A stretch of 5,689 nucleotides of DNA from assembly GCA_002293315.1 (NCBI GenBank), contig DBCZ01000093.1:9460-15148 (forward strand), read 5' to 3'. The notes under the pieces are model-generated. The model did not search any database. It was not told where the DNA came from and saw only the letters and a list, made by a program, of their open reading frames with translations. Positions 1-5,689 of the stretch are shown piece after piece; position 1 is the stretch's first letter, and each line of letters opens with the position of its first letter. The position numbers were made by a program, and so were the translations under genes. The DNA is from Ruminococcaceae bacterium UBA945. GTDB lineage: Bacteria > Bacillota > Clostridia > Oscillospirales > Acutalibacteraceae.

Positions 1-499
1 TGCGAATCGTTTCCGGCTCGGCGTCATACGGGCCGATGTGCATAACCTGCACGCATAACCCCTCAGTGAGCTTTTGCAGCCGCGTGCGGCTGAAATCCAT
101 CTCCGGGTGCTTCTTTGCAAGGCTCGCCTTGGCGGCTTCAAAGACCTCTTTGGTGACGAACTCCGGCTGACGTATCATTGAGGTCCAGCAGAGCAGGTTC
201 TTGTCCGTCACATTCACGCCGTCGAAGCTTTCATTATCGCTCCGCCACAGCCCCTCAAGCGGCGGCACGGTGTATTCGAAATACCCCTCAGGCTGGTTTC
301 TGCTCATTTTGCTCATCTTGATTGTGAACGAAAGCCCATAGAGAATTTCCAGCGCGCTCTTATATTCCGTCACCGTGTTCGGGTCTCCCTTGCCGTCTAC
401 CATGATGAACAGCATTTCCGGCACGTCGATAAGCATCGGCTTTGTTTTGGGCTGATATAGATCTCTGCATGCCTCTTTGTAATCCAGTTTTTCACTCAT
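1..499 (-). CDS. GyrI-like small-molecule-binding domain protein (COG4832 type), 3' end outside window
   Basis: The reading frame starts at an ATG at 499-497 and stays open to the window edge, giving 166 residues without a stop; the C-terminus is missing. A GGGAG ribosome binding site at 506-510 lies 6 bases before the ATG. Recognisable family stretches are LIDVPEM (23-29) with MVDGKGDPN (33-41), FTIKMSK (58-64), EGYFEYTVPPLEGLW (71-85), the WTSMIRQPEFVT segment (105-116) and GLCVQVMHIGPYD (147-159). These fit the GyrI-like proteins of COG4832, usually a little over 200 residues, so roughly 40-50 residues are lost off the edge. The fold (SHS2/GyrI-like) binds small molecules in AraC-family effector domains such as those of BmrR and Rob, but this stand-alone protein shows no DNA-binding domain in the part seen. 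It is cytosolic, with no signal peptide or membrane helix. It lies 52 bp behind the reductase gene on the same strand, probably co-transcribed. The family assignment is firm; the ligand or reaction is unknown. Confidence 0.88.
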   Translation of the reverse strand, partial: MSEKLDYKEACRDLYQPKTKPMLIDVPEMLFIMVDGKGDPNTVTEYKSALEILYGLSFTIKMSKMSRNQPEGYFEYTVPPLEGLWRSDNESFDGVNVTDKNLLCWTSMIRQPEFVTKEVFEAAKASLAKKHPEMDFSRTRLQKLTEGLCVQVMHIGPYDAEPETIR

Positions 500-551
500 A
501 ATTAGCTCCCTTCACCATCATTCTAAGCCTTGTCATCGTGTTAAAGTCAAG

Positions 552-1271
552 CTAAAATATTCCCCCGTTTACAGAAATAACCTGACCGGTGATATATTCA
601 CTGTCTGTGAGAAAAACAACTGCCGCCGCAATTTCCTCCGGCAAGCCCTGCCTGCCGAGAGGCACATCGGCGCAGAACGCACGTATGTCTTCGTCTGAAA
701 GAGCGGCGTTCATTTCGGTTTTGATAAGCCCGGGCGAAATGCAGTTTATGCGGATTCCGCTGGGCCCGCATTCCTTCGCGAGAGCCTTGCTAAGCCCCAA
801 GATCCCGGCCTTTGACGCGGAATATGCCGCTTCGCATGACGCGCCGACCTCTCCCCAGATTGAGCCTATGTTTATAATGCAGCCCGTCTTTTTTCTCACC
901 ATCGCGGGCAAAGCCCGCTTACAGCAGAGAAAAGCGGAGGTGAGGTTTGTGCTCATAACGTTATTCCATTCACCGAGCGTCATATCCGTAAGCATGGCCA
1001 TGTGGGAAATTCCGGCGCAGTTTACAAGCACGTCAATTTCTCCTTGCTCTCTTTCAGCTTCGGCAAACATGCGCTCCACCTCGGCTTCGCGGGTCAAATC
1101 CGCCTGAACGGCGACCACTCTTCCATTTTGATTCATCTCCGCCAAAAGCTCATTGATGCGTTCCTCGTTTTTATTATATCCCAGCGCGACGCTATCGCCC
1201 CTTTCGGCAAATGCGCGCGCTATTGCGCTGCCTATTCCTCCCGAAGCGCCTGTCACAAGCACATTTCTCAT
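552..1271 (-). CDS. ymfI: SDR-family NAD(P)H-dependent reductase, probable elongation factor P 5-aminopentanone reductase (YmfI/FabG-like)
   Basis: This is a complete 239-residue classical short-chain dehydrogenase/reductase, cytosolic, of the usual FabG/YmfI length. The Rossmann glycine motif TGASGGIG is at 7-14, an acidic adenine-contact motif ADLT at 57-60 and NCAG at 84-87. The catalytic tetrad is N109, S137, Y150 and K154 (YSASK 150-154). PG at 180-181 and the C-terminal GQVISVNGG (229-237) are also typical. The segment IGSIWGEVGASCEAAYSASK around the active site, and NKN after the second strand, resemble clostridial proteins named elongation factor P 5-aminopentanone reductase. In Bacillus, YmfI reduces the 5-aminopentanone group on EF-P to 5-aminopentanol. 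That specific role is an inference from remembered family sequence; the safe call is a FabG-like 3-oxoacyl-ACP reductase homologue. No fatty-acid synthesis genes are beside it, which argues mildly against a housekeeping FabG. The ATG at 1271 is supported by AAAGGTGA at 1278-1285, 6 bases upstream, and by the glycine motif beginning at residue 7. Confidence 0.9.
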   Translation of the reverse strand: MRNVLVTGASGGIGSAIARAFAERGDSVALGYNKNEERINELLAEMNQNGRVVAVQADLTREAEVERMFAEAEREQGEIDVLVNCAGISHMAMLTDMTLGEWNNVMSTNLTSAFLCCKRALPAMVRKKTGCIINIGSIWGEVGASCEAAYSASKAGILGLSKALAKECGPSGIRINCISPGLIKTEMNAALSDEDIRAFCADVPLGRQGLPEEIAAAVVFLTDSEYITGQVISVNGGIF

Positions 1272-1297
1272 TTTCCTTCACCTTTCCTTCTGATTCC

Positions 1298-1327
1298 ATT
1301 ATAGACAGCAACGCGCGAACCAGTCAA
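1298..1327 (-). promoter_or_regulatory. sigma-A-type promoter for the leftward reductase/GyrI-like genes
   Basis: Read on the minus strand, a -35 box TTGACT (1327-1322) and a perfect -10 box TATAAT (1303-1298) are separated by 18 bp. Transcription would start near 1291, leaving a leader of about 20 bases that holds the AAAGGTGA ribosome binding site at 1278-1285. Only one -35 position differs from consensus and the location is ideal, so this is a strong candidate for a housekeeping promoter. It is inferred from sequence alone. Confidence 0.75.
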
Positions 1328-1357
1328 CAACAAAATAGTGATTTTTTAGAGCTTCTG

Positions 1358-1366
1358 TGATATACT
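1358..1366 (+). promoter_or_regulatory. candidate extended -10 promoter for the rightward lipoprotein/two-component operon
   Basis: TGA-TATACT at 1358-1366 matches an extended -10 element (TGnTATAAT) with one mismatch in the hexamer. No good -35 is present 16-18 bp upstream, which extended -10 promoters can tolerate. Transcription would begin near 1373, giving a leader of about 50 bases before the GTG start at 1424. An alternative -10, TAATAT at 1368-1373 with TTTAGA at 1345-1350 (17 bp apart), has four of six matches in each box and cannot be excluded. The promoter lies back to back with the leftward one, about 30 bp away. Confidence 0.5.
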
Positions 1367-1384
1367 GTAATATATATGTCAAGC

Positions 1385-1403
1385 TATATCAAACCATGAT
1401 ATA
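1385..1403 (+). repeat. inverted repeat TATATC/GATATA in the operon leader
   Basis: A perfect 6-bp inverted repeat (1385-1390 and 1398-1403) with a 7-base AAACCAT spacer lies just before the ribosome binding site of the lipoprotein gene. Extended by one base it becomes TATATCA (1385-1391) and TGATATA (1397-1403), the arms then overlapping the spacer; a further TGATATA is at 1358-1364 inside the candidate promoter. It could be an operator dyad or a weak AU-only hairpin in the leader. With such AT-rich arms, chance is a real possibility. Confidence 0.35.
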
Positions 1404-1407
1404 AACG

Positions 1408-1416
1408 AAGTGAGGA
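1408..1416 (+). promoter_or_regulatory. ribosome binding site that fixes the GTG start of the lipoprotein
   Basis: AAGTGAGGA, with core GTGAGG at 1410-1415, sits 8 bases before the GTG at 1424. The next in-frame methionine is residue 13, inside the hydrophobic core of the signal peptide; starting there would remove the basic N-terminus (RKFK). The GTG start is therefore preferred. Confidence 0.7.
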
Positions 1417-1423
1417 ATCTGCC

Positions 1424-2806
1424 GTGCGAAAGTTCAAAGCCGCTGCTCTGCTTTTGGTGATGCTCTTGCTTGTCCTTTCGCTTTCCGGCTGCGGCATTGC
1501 GAATGTGGACGCGCATGCTTTGCTTGCGCCGCCCAAAGCGGACGCAGACCAGCAGGAGATTGACGCCCGCCTCAAGGACGGCAACCCCGATTTGAAGCTT
1601 GTGTACCCCAAGGCCGGCGAATACCGCTCCGCCATAATTATGAAAGATTTCACGGGTGACGGCCGCGAAGATGCCCTCGGCTTCTATTTCCTTGAAACCG
1701 GCAGCGTTGAGGTTCAGTTCCTCGTTAAATCAACCGAATCCGGCAACTGGCAGACAGTCGCACGCTTCAAGAATGCCGCCACACAGGTTGACCGCGTGCT
1801 TTTCGGCGATTTAAGCGGCGACGGCGCCGATGAAGTAGTCATCGGCTGGGGCTCAACAAGCCTCGTAAACGCCGCCACGGTTAACGTTTACGCTTACATT
1901 GACGGCGCAATGACGGAGATTCCGGTAAACTCGGCTTACGGGGAAATGGTTCTCACAGATTTCAATTCAGATGAGTGCTTTGAGATTTTCCTCACGCTGC
2001 GCATGATTCCCGCAACGGAGGAAGGGAATAAAGATACTCCGGCAAAGTCTGCCGTATTTGAGTATCAAGATCACCAGATGGTCGAAACGGCCTCGGCAAG
2101 GGCCGATAATACCATAACCGGATTCTCTTCGATTGTCTTCGGCGGCATCACTGACGGCCTTAACGGAGTTTTCCTTGACGGCACAAGAGCCGACAGCTCC
2201 AGAACCACACAGGTTTTCTTTTTTGATAATGAAGGAAGCTTCAGGAACTTCCCGTTTTCAATCAATGACGCCACAGTGACAAACCCCACCTTTCGGCCCG
2301 CCGGCGCAGCTTATTATAACTCAAGGGACATAGACGGTGACGGCTTCTATGAAATCCCGACGGCATCGGCGCTTCCGTTGACCACCTCGGCCGAGAACTC
2401 CATGCCGGACTCCACCAGCTTTCTCGTGCATTGGCGCAACTTTGACGGCACAGACAGCCTGCGCTCCAAGATGTTCACGCTCATGAATATGGACGACGGA
2501 TATTTCTTTGAGATCCCGCCGCATATCGCGGGCAGAATCACCGCTGTTCACGATACGAAGATGAAAGCCGTCTCATATATGGAGGTTATGGAGGCAAGCA
2601 CCGAGGCCGAGCCTCTGCTGGGATCCGCGCTCTTCACCATAAGGGTCTTTACGAAGAGCGCGTGGGAGAGCCGCGGACAGCCAGGGGGATATGAGATTTT
2701 AGCCGAGCGCGGCGATTATGTATACACAATTTTTGATGGCGGTGTTGAAAAATACAGCTATCTGACAGACAGGGTAAAAAGTTCTTTCAAACTCATCACA
2801 GACTGA
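1424..2806 (+). CDS. lipoprotein with FG-GAP/VCBS-like acidic repeats
   Basis: This 460-residue protein starts at GTG. It has a lipoprotein signal peptide: basic RKFK, a hydrophobic core at about 6-20 and the lipobox LSGC, with the lipid-modified cysteine at C23, so it should be anchored on the outer face of the cytoplasmic membrane. The rest is mostly predicted beta strand with acidic loops of the DxxxDGxxE kind seen in FG-GAP/VCBS propeller repeats: DFTGDGREDALGF (75-87), DLSGDGADEVVIGW (129-142), a degenerate DFNSDECFEIF (179-189) and DIDGDGFYEIP (302-312). Such loops often bind calcium. No catalytic motif is visible, and I cannot name a specific family. It is the first gene of a run with a response regulator 34 bp downstream and then a histidine kinase, so an accessory sensing or envelope-status role is plausible but inferred only from order. 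Reading frame and signal are clear; function is unknown. Confidence 0.85.
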   Translation: MRKFKAAALLLVMLLLVLSLSGCGIANVDAHALLAPPKADADQQEIDARLKDGNPDLKLVYPKAGEYRSAIIMKDFTGDGREDALGFYFLETGSVEVQFLVKSTESGNWQTVARFKNAATQVDRVLFGDLSGDGADEVVIGWGSTSLVNAATVNVYAYIDGAMTEIPVNSAYGEMVLTDFNSDECFEIFLTLRMIPATEEGNKDTPAKSAVFEYQDHQMVETASARADNTITGFSSIVFGGITDGLNGVFLDGTRADSSRTTQVFFFDNEGSFRNFPFSINDATVTNPTFRPAGAAYYNSRDIDGDGFYEIPTASALPLTTSAENSMPDSTSFLVHWRNFDGTDSLRSKMFTLMNMDDGYFFEIPPHIAGRITAVHDTKMKAVSYMEVMEASTEAEPLLGSALFTIRVFTKSAWESRGQPGGYEILAERGDYVYTIFDGGVEKYSYLTDRVKSSFKLITD

Positions 2807-2840
2807 TTTCATAAAGAAACGCAAGCTGTAGGAGGACATA

Positions 2841-3545
2841 ATGAAGAAAATTCTGATTGCCGAGGATGAGAAGAATATCCGCGAGTTCGTCGTTATCAAT
2901 CTTCAGAGGGCGGGATATGTTACCTTTGAGGCGGAAAACGGAGACGAGGCCTTGCGAATTTACGATGAGGAGGGCAGAGATTTCCACATTGTAATTCTCG
3001 ATATTATGATGCCCGGCACGCGCGACGGCCTTGCCGTGGGCAAGGTGATACGTGAGTATGACCCGTCCGTGGGCATTATCATGCTCAGCGCGAAGACGCA
3101 GGAGATAGATAAAATCAGCGGGCTTATGATGGGCGCTGACGATTACATCACAAAGCCCTTCAGCCCCTCCGAGCTGCTTGCGAGGGTGGACGCCGTCTAC
3201 CGCCGCGTCTCGCTTATCGGCGATAAGAGCGCCGCGCAGAGAAAGGCCGAGCTCACGCAGGGTGAATTTGTGTTGAATCAGCGCAACCGCACATTTCATA
3301 AAGCAGATCAGCCGATTGAGCTGACACAGGTGGAATTTCAGATCATGGAGTATTTCTTCACGAACCCAGGCGTGGCGCTCGGCAGAAGCGATTTACTAAA
3401 GCACGTTTGGGGGCCGGCGTATGTCGGGGAAGAGAAAATCGTAGATGTCAATATCCGCAGGCTGCGCATGAAGGTTGAAGACGAGCCCTCAAACCCTAAG
3501 CATATCGTCACTGTGTGGGGGCTTGGGTATCGCTGGGATACGTAA
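2841..3545 (+). CDS. OmpR/PhoB-family response regulator
   Basis: This 234-residue DNA-binding regulator has a receiver domain at about 1-120 and a winged-helix output domain at about 137-233. Receiver landmarks are the acidic pair E8-D9, the phosphorylated aspartate D54 (ILDIMMPG), the conserved S83 (LSAK), K105-P106 (TKPF) and GADDY at 98-102. The output domain shows LTQVEFQIMEYF (161-172), VDVNIRRLRMKVE (201-213, the recognition-helix region) and the wing VWGLGYRW (225-232), all typical of PhoB/WalR-like proteins. An unusual point is that P58-G59 is followed by TRDG, one residue longer than the normal PGMDG loop. An ideal AGGAGG at 2830-2835 lies 5 bases before the ATG. The histidine kinase begins 16 bp after its stop and is its presumed partner. 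Target genes cannot be read from this window. Family is certain; the particular orthologue (PhoP-, WalR- or other-like) is not. Confidence 0.95.
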   Translation: MKKILIAEDEKNIREFVVINLQRAGYVTFEAENGDEALRIYDEEGRDFHIVILDIMMPGTRDGLAVGKVIREYDPSVGIIMLSAKTQEIDKISGLMMGADDYITKPFSPSELLARVDAVYRRVSLIGDKSAAQRKAELTQGEFVLNQRNRTFHKADQPIELTQVEFQIMEYFFTNPGVALGRSDLLKHVWGPAYVGEEKIVDVNIRRLRMKVEDEPSNPKHIVTVWGLGYRWDT

Positions 3546-3561
3546 ACGGAGAGGATAGCAA

Positions 3562-5112
3562 ATGTTTCTGAAGGGTGTTTCCCGCCGATGGCTCATTAAC
3601 TCAATCGGCATAACTTTAATAATTTTGATTGTCTTCATCACGGCGATGTCGTTCACGATTCAAAGCTACACCTATAACAGCATCAACCAGGTGCTCACAG
3701 GCCGCGTAAATGAGCTTTTGAATGTGTTTTCCTCTACCGCCGGCGGTGCCATGACTCCGTCTGACTTCGCCGCCACCTCGCGCGATTATATCGAGAATTT
3801 CCCGGATAAAAACCAGATGGAGATAATGTCGATAAGCCGGCGGGGCGAGGTGCTCGCCACCTCTACGGGCTTCGCGCCGGACAGAGGGCAGAGCATGCCG
3901 GATTATCAAGCCGCCCTGCAAAGTGCGGACAACGCCGGCTACTGGAGCGGCTTTCTGGGCACTGGCGAAAAGGCCATGGCCATCACGCGCGTGGTGCGGG
4001 ACGACGACGGAAACGTTCTCGGCTCTCTTCGATATATCGTCTCAATGGAGCGGGCAGACAGGCAGATTTTCATAATCATCACAAGCCTGATTCTCGCGGG
4101 GCTTTTCATCATGCTTGTCATCATTCTGTCGGGCATATATTTTCTGCGCTCGATCGTCGTTCCGATAAGGCAGGTCAGCGACACCGCGAGGCAAATCGCA
4201 CACGGCGATTTCGACGTGCGAATAGAAAGTCCGCGAAACAGAGGCGACGAGATTGCGCAGCTGTGCGAATCCATAAATGACATGGCGGGCGAGCTGGGCG
4301 CCTCGGAACAAATGAAGAATGACTTCATCTCGTCTGTCTCTCATGAGCTCAGAACGCCGCTCACGTCTATCAAGGGCTGGGCGGAGACTCTGCGAGAGGG
4401 TGCAGACACCTCAACCTCGGAGCGCGGCATGAACGTAATCATCAGGGAATCAGAGCGGCTTTCGGGCATAGTTGAAGAGCTTTTGGATTTCTCAAAGCTT
4501 CAAAGCGGGCGAATGAAGCTCAGCCTTCGGGACCTCGATATTTCCTCCGAGCTCGGCGATGTGGTGTATATGTTCACCGAGAGAGCCTACAGCGAGCATA
4601 AGGATTTAAGCTACCGAGATAACCCCGACCTTCCGCATGTGATGGGAGATTCCGATAAGCTGCGGCAGGTTTTCATCAATATAATGGACAACGCCTTCAA
4701 GTACAGCGGCACCGGCAGCACTGTCTCAATCGAGGCTGCGGAGAAGGACGGCTTCATCGATGTGAGCATCTCCGACACGGGCTGCGGAATTCCGGAAGAG
4801 CATCTGCAGAACGTGACGAAGAAATTCTACAAGGCGAATCAACTCGCGAGAGGCTCGGGCATCGGGCTGGCGGTGGTGGATGAGATAGTCTCTCTTCACC
4901 ATGGCAGGCTTTCGATTTCAAGCGAGGAGGGCAATGGGACGACCGTCACGGTCTCACTGCCGAGCGTGAAATATCTTGAGGCTCACCCCGAAATAAAGCA
5001 GGAGAGCAGCTTTGAGCATAAATTGAATGAGGATACAAGCGAATTCCCGAAAATCACAGACGAGGATTTGGAAAAAACCAAGCTCTTTGATAAGATAAAG
5101 CTAGACGAATAA
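3562..5112 (+). CDS. membrane sensor histidine kinase (HAMP-HisKA-HATPase_c)
   Basis: This 516-residue sensor kinase is the presumed partner of the regulator just upstream. Its order is: membrane helix at about 11-33; extracytoplasmic sensor region at about 34-168, of Cache/PAS-like size, containing ISRRGEVLATSTG and a DDDGNVLGSLRYIVSM segment; second helix at about 169-194; HAMP linker at about 195-247 (IVVPIRQV, then GDE); HisKA with SHELRTPL at 260-267 and phospho-acceptor H261; and an ATPase domain with N-box N377 (NIMDNAFKYS), G1 DTGCGIP (405-411), F-box KKFYKAN (420-426) and G2 GSGIGLAVV (431-439). All catalytic boxes are intact, so it should autophosphorylate and pass phosphate to D54 of the regulator. 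After the ATPase domain, which ends near 468, there is an acidic tail of about 46 residues to the stop. GGAGAGG at 3548-3554 lies 7 bases before the ATG. The signal is unknown. Confidence 0.95.
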   Translation: MFLKGVSRRWLINSIGITLIILIVFITAMSFTIQSYTYNSINQVLTGRVNELLNVFSSTAGGAMTPSDFAATSRDYIENFPDKNQMEIMSISRRGEVLATSTGFAPDRGQSMPDYQAALQSADNAGYWSGFLGTGEKAMAITRVVRDDDGNVLGSLRYIVSMERADRQIFIIITSLILAGLFIMLVIILSGIYFLRSIVVPIRQVSDTARQIAHGDFDVRIESPRNRGDEIAQLCESINDMAGELGASEQMKNDFISSVSHELRTPLTSIKGWAETLREGADTSTSERGMNVIIRESERLSGIVEELLDFSKLQSGRMKLSLRDLDISSELGDVVYMFTERAYSEHKDLSYRDNPDLPHVMGDSDKLRQVFINIMDNAFKYSGTGSTVSIEAAEKDGFIDVSISDTGCGIPEEHLQNVTKKFYKANQLARGSGIGLAVVDEIVSLHHGRLSISSEEGNGTTVTVSLPSVKYLEAHPEIKQESSFEHKLNEDTSEFPKITDEDLEKTKLFDKIKLDE

Positions 5113-5141
5113 TCGGTTTCAAGAAAGGAAGCACTTATAAA

Positions 5142-5689
5142 ATGGCAAAGAAAACATCAATCGGCGGACAGGCACTTATGGAGGGCATAATGATGGTTGG
5201 CCCGACGAAAACGGCGGCCGCGTTTTGCAGCGAGAACGGAGAAATCACGCTCGAAGACATCGAGTTTGAGCCGATGACGAAGAAATACCCGATACTCGGC
5301 AAGCCGTTTATCCGCGGCATTTTCATGATGATTGATTCCTTCCGCAGAGGCTATAAGGCTCTCTCTATGTCGGCCGACAAGGTCATGGAGGACACCGGGG
5401 AGGATTTAGAAGAGAGCAAGCTTGATAAATGGCTTAACGAGCATGTCGGTGAAAAGGCGACCTCTATCATCATGGGGGTGGGCGTTGTGCTGGGCGTGGC
5501 GCTCTCAATTGTGCTGTTCTTCATGCTTCCCACGGCGCTTTTCAACGGCCTCAACTCGTTGACGGGTGAAGCCATCGGCGGCTGGCGTTCAGTCTTTGAG
5601 GGCATAATGCGTGTGGCACTATTCGTTTTATACATATGGGTTATTTCCTTTCAGCCGGATATCAAGCGCGTGTTCATGTATCACGGCGC
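5142..5689 (+). CDS. yqhQ: DUF1385 (YqhQ-like) membrane protein, 3' end outside window
   Basis: The frame opens at an ATG at 5142 and is still open at the window edge, giving 182 complete codons of a family usually about 300 residues long. The signature IGGQALMEGIMM (7-18) is the conserved DUF1385 opening, and the final YHG precedes where the family carries HGAEHK. Two hydrophobic segments are visible, at about 107-134 and 153-170, so it is an integral membrane protein; a charged stretch at about 79-104 precedes the first. Its molecular function is not established to my knowledge. A ribosome binding site AAAGGAAG at 5124-5131 lies 10 bases before the ATG, and the kinase stop is 29 bp upstream, so it is probably read from the same transcript. 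In many Firmicutes this gene is followed by prmC and prfA, which may lie just past this window; that is recollection, not seen here. Confidence 0.9.
   Translation, partial: MAKKTSIGGQALMEGIMMVGPTKTAAAFCSENGEITLEDIEFEPMTKKYPILGKPFIRGIFMMIDSFRRGYKALSMSADKVMEDTGEDLEESKLDKWLNEHVGEKATSIIMGVGVVLGVALSIVLFFMLPTALFNGLNSLTGEAIGGWRSVFEGIMRVALFVLYIWVISFQPDIKRVFMYHG

Noticed and set aside
500..551. Possible terminator between the reductase and the GyrI-like gene
   Set aside because: No GC-rich stem followed by a T-run on the minus strand; only the GyrI-like ribosome binding site is recognisable.
589..1107. 172-codon open frame on the plus strand opposite the reductase
   Set aside because: It lies wholly antisense to a clear SDR gene, has no good ribosome binding site, and its translation has no recognisable motif; a shadow frame.
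1377..1382. Perfect minus-strand -35 box (TTGACA) upstream of the leftward promoter
   Set aside because: The hexamer 17 bp downstream is CACAGA, which is not a -10 box; the TTGACT/TATAAT pair closer to the gene is far better.
2807..2840. Possible terminator or small hairpin (TTTC/GAAA) between lipoprotein and regulator genes
   Set aside because: Only a 4-bp AT-rich stem without a following T-run; not a credible terminator.
2796..3299. 167-codon minus-strand frame over the response regulator
   Set aside because: Antisense to a gene with complete receiver-domain motifs; composition is that of a shadow frame in a moderate-GC gene.
3939..4328. 129-codon minus-strand frame, rich in Met, Arg and Ser, over the kinase
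   Set aside because: It is antisense to the second membrane helix and HAMP region of the kinase, and the odd composition follows from that.

Overview
This window reads as an ordinary chromosomal segment from a Gram-positive Firmicute, probably a moderate-GC anaerobe of the Clostridia (Oscillospirales-like). The grounds are strong AGGAGG-type ribosome binding sites, sigma-A-like promoters, a lipoprotein signal with lipobox, an OmpR/PhoR-type regulator pair, a DUF1385 (YqhQ) protein, and a reductase resembling the clostridial EF-P 5-aminopentanone reductases. The lineage is inferred from protein style. I see no mobile element, CRISPR array, tRNA, rRNA or clear intrinsic terminator.

Layout: two gene sets diverge from a 152-bp intergenic region (1272-1423). 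Leftward (minus strand) are a short-chain dehydrogenase/reductase (552-1271) and, 52 bp further on, a GyrI-like small-molecule-binding protein of the COG4832 type that runs off the left edge (1-499). Rightward (plus strand) are a lipoprotein with FG-GAP/VCBS-like acidic repeats (1424-2806), an OmpR/PhoB-type response regulator (2841-3545), a membrane sensor histidine kinase (3562-5112) and a DUF1385 membrane protein cut by the right edge (5142-5689). Gaps in the rightward set are 34, 16 and 29 bp, each with a ribosome binding site and no terminator, so the four genes are probably one transcript.

How they may work together: the kinase senses something outside the cell through a domain of about 135 residues between two membrane helices, and phosphorylates the regulator, which binds DNA through its winged helix. 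The lipoprotein would sit on the outer face of the membrane, where it could be an accessory sensor or a target of the system. That link rests on gene order only. The leftward reductase, if it is the YmfI-type enzyme, takes part in modifying elongation factor P. The GyrI-like partner has no assigned substrate.

The most interesting points are the lipoprotein/two-component/DUF1385 gene order, a one-residue insertion next to the regulator's phosphorylation site, an acidic tail on the kinase, and a TGATATA heptamer present three times around the rightward promoter. Nothing here is convincing evidence for a wholly new system.
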